A program made the position numbers and the translations under genes. Shown piece after piece: positions 6,674-10,000 of a DNA stretch of 10,000 nucleotides; positions within the stretch are counted from its first letter, which is position 1, and each line of letters starts with the position of its first letter. Source of the DNA: Flavobacterium sp. GTDB taxonomy: Bacteria > Bacteroidota > Bacteroidia > Flavobacteriales > Flavobacteriaceae. The stretch covers positions 1-10,000 of the forward strand of contig NZ_JAIWOF010000170.1 in NCBI RefSeq assembly GCF_020217025.1, in the 5' to 3' direction. A model generated the notes under the pieces. It did not search any database. It was not told the origin of the DNA and saw nothing but the letters and a program-made list of their open reading frames with translations.

Positions 6674-7228
6674 ATGAAACAAATTATATACAAATTTATT
6701 TTCTGCAAAATTTTCGGATGGAAAGTAATCGGTACAATTGCACCAGAAGTAAAAAAATGCGTGTTAATAGCGGTTCCACATACGAGTTGGTGGGATTTCT
6801 TTCTTGGAATTTTCTCTCGTGGAATTCTTAATCTAGAAATTAATTATGTAGCTAAAAAAGAATTATTCGTATTTCCTTTTAATTATTTCTTTACTTGGAC
6901 AGGAGGAACTCCTCTAAATCGCCAAAAAAACGAGAATAAAGTAGATACAATTGCTAAAATATTTCAAGAAAAAGATGTTTTTAGATTAGCAATCGCACCA
7001 GAAGGAACTCGAAAAAAAGTAACCGAATGGAAAACGGGATTTTATTACATGGCATTAAAAGCAAATGTTCCAATTATTCCTGTAGCGTTTGATTACGGAA
7101 GAAAACAAGTAGTGTATCACGAACCATTTTACCCAACGGGAAATATTGAAGCTGATTTAAAATTTTTAAAATCGTATTACAAAGATGTAATTGGTAAAAT
7201 TCCTGAAAAAAGTTTTACAAATATTTAA
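6674..7228 (+). CDS. PlsC-type 1-acyl-glycerol-3-phosphate acyltransferase family protein
   Basis: A 184-residue acyltransferase of the PlsC/LPLAT family. All four family blocks are present: motif I HTSWWD (36-41, the H-X4-D catalytic pair), motif II GGTPLNR (77-83), motif III APEGTRKK (108-115, phosphate-binding EGTR), and motif IV NVPIIPVAFD (131-140). The family transfers an acyl group to lysophosphatidate or a related acceptor at the inner membrane. This version is shorter than PlsC proper (about 240 residues) and has no strong N-terminal membrane helix, so it probably binds the membrane surface. The acceptor cannot be told from sequence; it could also act on ornithine or other amino lipids. 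It is a single-gene unit closed by the terminator at 7237. Confidence 0.9.
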   Translation: MKQIIYKFIFCKIFGWKVIGTIAPEVKKCVLIAVPHTSWWDFFLGIFSRGILNLEINYVAKKELFVFPFNYFFTWTGGTPLNRQKNENKVDTIAKIFQEKDVFRLAIAPEGTRKKVTEWKTGFYYMALKANVPIIPVAFDYGRKQVVYHEPFYPTGNIEADLKFLKSYYKDVIGKIPEKSFTNI

Positions 7229-7236
7229 AAAAATAG

Positions 7237-7263
7237 AACTCTGGAGAAATTCAGAGTTTTTTT
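7237..7263. terminator. Bidirectional intrinsic terminator
   Basis: AACTCTG (7237-7243) and CAGAGTT (7252-7258) form a perfect 7-bp stem around an 8-base loop. A T7 run (7257-7263) follows on the plus strand. On the minus strand CTATTTTTTT follows (7236-7227). It therefore serves both converging genes, the acyltransferase and the XRE regulator, whose stop codon (7262-7264) overlaps the T-run. Confidence 0.88.
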
Positions 7264-7723
7264 ATGGTTTATAGTTTTTAAAAGTACCATTTTTAAAAAA
7301 CACTACAATGCGCTCAATTTCTTCGTGAGAATTATTTTCTGTTTTAGACGATTCTACAGGATTAGGTTCTGAAAGGGTAGAAGCAATTCCTTTTTCTACA
7401 GTCGAAAACAAATCAGGTTCCGAACTAGTGTTTTCTAAAATTGGTAGTGAAGCAGATTTTTTTTCAATTTCTAAAACTGTTGGAACACCATTTTCTGATT
7501 TTGGAAAATTTCCTTTTCCATTCAAAATCCAATACAAATCTACTTCAGGAAAAACCTCAATTACTTTGATGATAAAATCTAAGCTAGGTTTATTTCTACC
7601 CGAGAGTAGGTGAGATAGACTCGAGCGCTGTACATTGATTTTATCCGCAAAAGCAGAAGCCGATAAATTATAATAATCGAGTATAATTTCTAACCGTTTA
7701 ATAAAATCATCAATGTTTACCAT
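7262..7723 (-). CDS. XRE-family helix-turn-helix transcriptional regulator
   Basis: A 153-residue cytoplasmic regulator. The N-terminal HTH_3 domain spans about residues 5-67: ASAFADKINV (22-31) is helix 2 and turn, VQRSSLSHLLSGRNKPS (31-47) carries the recognition helix, and DLYWILNGKGNF (62-73) closes the domain as in many Bacteroidota members. A Ser/Glu/Pro/Thr-rich linker (about 75-136) leads to a conserved-looking C-terminal tag ERIVVFFKNGTFKNYKP (137-153), perhaps a dimerisation strand. There is no peptidase (LexA/CI-type) domain. It is divergent from the M14 gene across an array of TTTAC-N4-GTAAA palindromes, one overlapping its start codon and one its -7 box. Autorepression and control of the M14 gene are therefore likely, but inferred from position only. 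Confidence 0.92.
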   Translation of the reverse strand: MVNIDDFIKRLEIILDYYNLSASAFADKINVQRSSLSHLLSGRNKPSLDFIIKVIEVFPEVDLYWILNGKGNFPKSENGVPTVLEIEKKSASLPILENTSSEPDLFSTVEKGIASTLSEPNPVESSKTENNSHEEIERIVVFFKNGTFKNYKP

Positions 7724-7799
7724 TGTAAATAGTTGTTTTAAATTACAGAGTTACAAATGTAAACAAAGTAAAAGAAATACACAAGTTTACAGATGTAAA
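7716..7799. promoter_or_regulatory. Operator cluster A (three TTTAC-N4-GTAAA palindromes, XRE side)
   Basis: Three copies: TTTACCATTGTAAA (7716-7729), GTTACAAATGTAAA (7750-7763, one mismatch in the left half) and TTTACAGATGTAAA (7786-7799). Centres are 34 and 36 bases apart. The first covers the XRE start codon (7721-7723), the second contains the XRE -7 box, and the third is just upstream of the -33 TTG. Binding here should block XRE transcription. The binding protein is inferred to be XRE itself. Confidence 0.8.
7754..7784 (-). promoter_or_regulatory. Promoter of the XRE regulator gene
   Basis: On the minus strand TTG (7784-7782) is followed after 20 bases by TACATTTG (7761-7754), an exact TAnnTTTG. 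The start would be near 7748, about 25 bases before the ATG. The -7 box lies wholly inside the operator copy at 7750-7763. Confidence 0.7.
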
Positions 7800-7862
7800 T
7801 AACGATATGTATATTAAATATAAGCTTTATTTAGATTATCATAACTAATTGATTTATAAAAA

Positions 7863-7876
7863 ACAACATATGTAAA
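7863..7876. promoter_or_regulatory. Degenerate operator-like palindrome at the midpoint
   Basis: ACAACATATGTAAA keeps the right half-site GTAAA and a perfect core ACATATGT, but the left half is poor. Its centre is 77 bases from the last copy of cluster A and 78 from the first copy of cluster B, almost exactly midway. It may be a weak site or chance. Confidence 0.35.
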
Positions 7877-7940
7877 TTGTGAATAAGTTAATGTTGTAAA
7901 TTAATACGATGTAGGGTAATATAATCTGTAATTAAAACCG

Positions 7941-8012
7941 TTTACAAAAGTAAATTTCATAACATTTTCACATGTTTACAAATGTAAAATTAAAGTTGTT
8001 TACATTTGTAAA
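7941..8012. promoter_or_regulatory. Operator cluster B (three TTTAC-N4-GTAAA palindromes, M14 side)
   Basis: Three copies with perfect half-sites: TTTACAAAAGTAAA (7941-7954), TTTACAAATGTAAA (7975-7988) and TTTACATTTGTAAA (7999-8012). Centres are 34 and 24 bases apart. The last contains the best -7 candidate for the M14 gene and ends 13 bases before its ATG at 8026. Binding should repress the M14 gene. Confidence 0.82.
8001..8008 (+). promoter_or_regulatory. Putative -7 element of the M14 peptidase gene
   Basis: TACATTTG is an exact TAnnTTTG inside the operator at 7999-8012. The -33 position has only TTT (7975-7977, spacing 23), so this is weaker than the XRE promoter. The start would be near 8013-8015, leaving a leader of 11-13 bases before the ATG at 8026. 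Confidence 0.5.
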
Positions 8013-8025
8013 TCAAAATAAAACC

Positions 8026-9180
8026 ATGGATTATTTACAATTAGCAACTCAATATTTAGAGCTAAAACTAAAAGGCAAGTATATTTATTTAGATAACATT
8101 TTACCTCTTTTAAACTCTTTGAATTCTGATTTTGAAATTACTCAAATAGGAAAATCGGTTCAAGGAAGAGCTATTCATCAAGTAAAAATTGGAACTGGAA
8201 CTACCAAAATTTTAATGTGGTCGCAAATGCATGGAAATGAATCAACGACTACAAAAGGATTATTTGATTTCTTCAATTTCTTGAAATCGGATAATGAAAT
8301 AGCAAATCGAATTAAATCGGACTATACTTTATTGTGTATTCCTATGCTAAATCCAGATGGTGCTTTCTTATATACGAGAGAAAATGCTAACAAAGTGGAT
8401 TTAAATAGAGATGCTTTTAATGCTACTCAGCCTGAAATGCAAATCTTGCACAGCGTTTATAAAAGTTTTCAGCCAGATTACTGCTATAATTTACACGATC
8501 AACGAACTATTTTTGGAACAGAAGGCTTTAATTTACCTGCAACCGTCTCTTTTTTATCACCAGCTTATAATGAAGAGAGAGAATATAACGAAGTGCGTTT
8601 AAAAGCAATCCATATAATAAACAATATGAATAATGCGTTACAACTTTATATTCCAAATCAAGTTGGGCGTTTTGATGATGGTTACAATGTCAATTGTACA
8701 GGTGATTATTTCACAACGCAAAACACTCCAACGATTTTATTTGAAGCTGGGTATTATAAAGATGATTATAATAGAGATATTGTAAGAAAATTTATTTTTA
8801 TTTCGCTTTTAAGTTCATTTGATGGAAGTTACGAAAACGTTATAGTTGATAAAGAATTGAATAATTATTTGAAGATTCCTCAAAATAACAAATGTTTTTA
8901 TGATTTTATTTATAAAAATGTCAAAATTATTGATAATAATGAAGAAAAAATAATTAACTTTGCAGCTCAATATACTGAAGCAGTGCAAGATGGTCAGTTA
9001 AAATTTGTGGCAACTATCGTTAAAATTGATGATTTGCAGGATTTTAAAGGACATTTAGAATACGATTGCGCAAATGGTTTGTTTGAATCTAAAGGGGAAT
9101 ATTTTCCCAAAATAGAAGATAAAGCCGATTTTTTTATCAATAATTTAACAGAATTTAACAATGGTGTAAAAATTATTTGA
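8026..9180 (+). CDS. M14-family zinc carboxypeptidase-like protein
   Basis: A 384-residue protein with the M14 metallopeptidase fold. Zinc ligands are H69 and E72 (MHGNES) and H157 (NLHDQ). NPDG (109-112), DLNRDAF (125-131, substrate-binding Asn/Arg) and the catalytic glutamate E240 in LFEAGYY complete the site, so it should be active. A further C-terminal part of about 130 residues has no recognised domain. There is no signal peptide, so it is probably cytoplasmic, possibly an amidase or peptidase acting on imported peptides or muropeptides (inference). I chose ATG 8026 (MDYLQLATQYLE); the upstream in-frame ATG at 7972 would add 18 residues encoded by two operator palindromes. The start at 8026 leaves the promoter and operators in non-coding DNA. 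It is followed by an Lrp-type gene after 57 bases. Confidence 0.9.
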   Translation: MDYLQLATQYLELKLKGKYIYLDNILPLLNSLNSDFEITQIGKSVQGRAIHQVKIGTGTTKILMWSQMHGNESTTTKGLFDFFNFLKSDNEIANRIKSDYTLLCIPMLNPDGAFLYTRENANKVDLNRDAFNATQPEMQILHSVYKSFQPDYCYNLHDQRTIFGTEGFNLPATVSFLSPAYNEEREYNEVRLKAIHIINNMNNALQLYIPNQVGRFDDGYNVNCTGDYFTTQNTPTILFEAGYYKDDYNRDIVRKFIFISLLSSFDGSYENVIVDKELNNYLKIPQNNKCFYDFIYKNVKIIDNNEEKIINFAAQYTEAVQDGQLKFVATIVKIDDLQDFKGHLEYDCANGLFESKGEYFPKIEDKADFFINNLTEFNNGVKII

Positions 9181-9188
9181 TAAATTTG
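9181..9188 (+). promoter_or_regulatory. Possible -7 element of the Lrp-type gene
   Basis: TAAATTTG is an exact TAnnTTTG directly after the M14 stop codon, placing a start about 44 bases before the ATG at 9238. No convincing TTG lies 17-23 bases upstream. The Lrp gene may be transcribed from here, from the M14 promoter, or from both. Confidence 0.4.
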
Positions 9189-9237
9189 CCTCAGTTTTGA
9201 ATAAAAATCAAAAATTTAACAAATATTATAAGCACTT

Positions 9238-9717
9238 ATGAGTAAGTTTCGTTTAGATGAAGTAGATCATCAAATTTTGGACATGTTGATTGATAACACG
9301 AGAGTTCCTTTTACAGATATTGCAAAAAAATTATTAATTTCTGCAGGAACGGTACATGTTAGGGTGAAAAAAATGGAAGATGCTGGAATCATTCAAGGTT
9401 CTTCTTTGACATTAGATTATGAAAAATTAGGATATTCTTTCATTGCTTATGTTGGTGTTTTCTTGCACAACACGTCTCAAACTAAATTCGTTTTAGAACG
9501 AATTAATCAAATTCCTTTCGTAACTGTTGCTCACGTAACTACAGGGAAATTTAATATTTTCTGTAAAATTAGAGCTAAAGATACCAAACACGCTAAAGAA
9601 GTTATCTTCATGATTGATGATATCGAAGGTGTGTACAGAACTGAAACCATGATTTCTTTAGAAGAAAGCATCAACGACAAAAAACGATTGATGCATACGA
9701 TTTTTAAAGAATTGTAA
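9238..9717 (+). CDS. Lrp/AsnC-family transcriptional regulator
   Basis: A 159-residue regulator with the usual two-domain layout. The N-terminal winged HTH begins LDEVDHQILDMLIDNTRVPFTDIAKKL (6-32), with the recognition helix in SAGTVHVRVKKMEDAGII (35-52). The RAM (AsnC ligand-binding) domain follows from about residue 65 to 145, including YSFIAYVGVFL (66-76), VTVAHVTTGKFNIFCKI (94-110) and EGVYRTETMISLEE (129-142). Length is normal. The family forms dimers to octamers and senses amino acids or other small ligands; the ligand is not predictable here. It lies 57 bases after the M14 peptidase gene in the same direction and is closed by the terminator at 9724. Identity is secure, target genes unknown. 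Confidence 0.95.
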   Translation: MSKFRLDEVDHQILDMLIDNTRVPFTDIAKKLLISAGTVHVRVKKMEDAGIIQGSSLTLDYEKLGYSFIAYVGVFLHNTSQTKFVLERINQIPFVTVAHVTTGKFNIFCKIRAKDTKHAKEVIFMIDDIEGVYRTETMISLEESINDKKRLMHTIFKEL

Positions 9718-9723
9718 AATACG

Positions 9724-9749
9724 AAAGCCTCATTATTGAGGCTTTTTTT
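9724..9749 (+). terminator. Intrinsic terminator after the Lrp-type gene
   Basis: AAAGCCTCA (9724-9732) and TGAGGCTTT (9737-9745) form a perfect 9-bp stem with a TTAT loop. A run of seven T (9743-9749) completes it. It starts six bases after the Lrp stop codon and ends 13 bases before the ATG of the next gene. Confidence 0.92.
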
Positions 9750-9762
9750 ATATCTTTAAGTT

Positions 9763-10000
9763 ATGAAAAATTTACAACCAAATGAATTTGCTCATTATTA
9801 TGAGAATTATATCAAGCTGGTTCCTGAGCAAGATATTATAAAAGGACTTACTAAGCAAAAAGGAGAAATGTTGCATTTCTTTAAATCGATTCCTGTTTTT
9901 AAACATGAATTTAGATATGCAGAAGGCAAGTGGACGATAAAAGACATTATTCTGCATTTAATTGATGCGGAAAGAATATTTGTGTATCGTGCTTTACGTA
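9763..10000 (+). CDS. DinB-fold family protein, 5' part (cut by window edge)
   Basis: The first 79 residues of a gene that runs off the right edge. YAEGKWTIKDIILHLIDAER (52-71) is the hallmark of the DinB/DinB_2 four-helix bundle; H65 in HLIDAER is the first of the usual three metal-binding histidines. FVYRALR (73-79) continues the pattern. Full-length members have about 170 residues. The family includes nickel- or zinc-binding proteins and thiol-dependent transferases (BshB2/YfiT-like); the substrate of this member is not evident. The N-terminus MKNLQPNEFAHYYENYI matches the family opening, so ATG 9763 is the likely start even though it lies just 13 bases after a terminator T-run. Confidence 0.88.
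   Translation, partial: MKNLQPNEFAHYYENYIKLVPEQDIIKGLTKQKGEMLHFFKSIPVFKHEFRYAEGKWTIKDIILHLIDAERIFVYRALR

Larger units (their letters stand above)
7724..8025. other. Regulatory intergenic region between XRE and M14 genes
   Basis: About 300 bases without a gene. It holds the divergent promoters and two operator clusters. The central part (7800-7940) is very A/T-rich and contains only a degenerate palindrome (7863-7876) and one TGTGAATAA (7878-7886, a match to the DnaA box by sequence). I see no ORF, RNA gene or hairpin of note in the central part. Confidence 0.8.

Noticed and set aside
7428..7613. 61-codon plus-strand open frame
   Set aside because: It is antisense to the XRE regulator, including its helix-turn-helix codons.
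7878..7886. DnaA-box-like TGTGAATAA (also TTATTCACA at 24-32)
   Set aside because: Single isolated matches are expected by chance in A/T-rich DNA; there is no cluster of boxes and no dnaA or other origin-linked gene.
7716..8012. CRISPR array or replication iterons
   Set aside because: Repeats are short 14-base palindromes with uneven spacing and no unique spacers of constant length; location at divergent promoters fits operators better. There is no replication protein gene nearby.
8411..8602. 63-codon plus-strand open frame
   Set aside because: It is an alternative frame within the M14 gene across the zinc-ligand region, with no family match.
9772..9957. 61-codon minus-strand open frame
   Set aside because: It is antisense to the DinB-fold gene, whose own frame carries the family motifs.
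1..10000. Insertion sequences, prophage, defence island or tRNA genes
   Set aside because: No transposase, integrase, phage structural or defence gene is seen, and I could not find a cloverleaf with a T-loop signature. Gene content and base composition are even across the window.

Overview
The window is about 68% A+T and reads like a chromosomal stretch of a Flavobacteriaceae bacterium (Flavobacterium or a near relative). The protein families are typical of that group: DUF3822 next to rsmD, a short RecD-like helicase, an XRE regulator ending in a 'KNGTFKNYKP'-type tail, and a DinB-fold protein. Leaders are A/T-rich without clear Shine-Dalgarno sequences. Most transcription units are preceded by a match to the Bacteroidota -7 element TAnnTTTG, several with a TTG/TTTG about 17-23 bases further up. 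The genus assignment is inference.

Left part (1-3000): a small unrecognised protein gene on the minus strand, then the RNase P RNA gene (rnpB, plus strand). Converging on rnpB is a tightly overlapping minus-strand operon: a two-TM protein, DUF3822, then rsmD (16S rRNA G966 methyltransferase). Middle part (3000-7260): a RecD-like SF1 helicase and kdsB (CMP-KDO synthesis for LPS) on the plus strand, running head-on into a minus-strand pair (spermidine-synthase-like protein, then a one-pore-loop K+-type channel, joined by a TAATG overlap). Divergent from that pair is a small PlsC-type acyltransferase, closed by a terminator that works in both directions.

Right part (7260-10000): an XRE-family regulator (minus) is divergent from an M14 zinc carboxypeptidase-like gene (plus). 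After these come an Lrp/AsnC regulator, a strong intrinsic terminator, and the 5' part of a DinB-fold gene cut by the window edge.

The most notable feature is the ~300-base gap between the XRE and M14 genes. It holds six copies of the palindrome TTTAC-N4-GTAAA (five with perfect half-sites, one with a single mismatch) and one degenerate copy. They form two groups of three, one at each divergent promoter, with the degenerate copy midway. I found no other copy in the window. The -7 box of the XRE promoter, and the best -7 candidate of the M14 promoter, lie inside operator copies. This looks like a compact autoregulatory switch controlling both genes, probably through the XRE protein. Everything else is mostly housekeeping.
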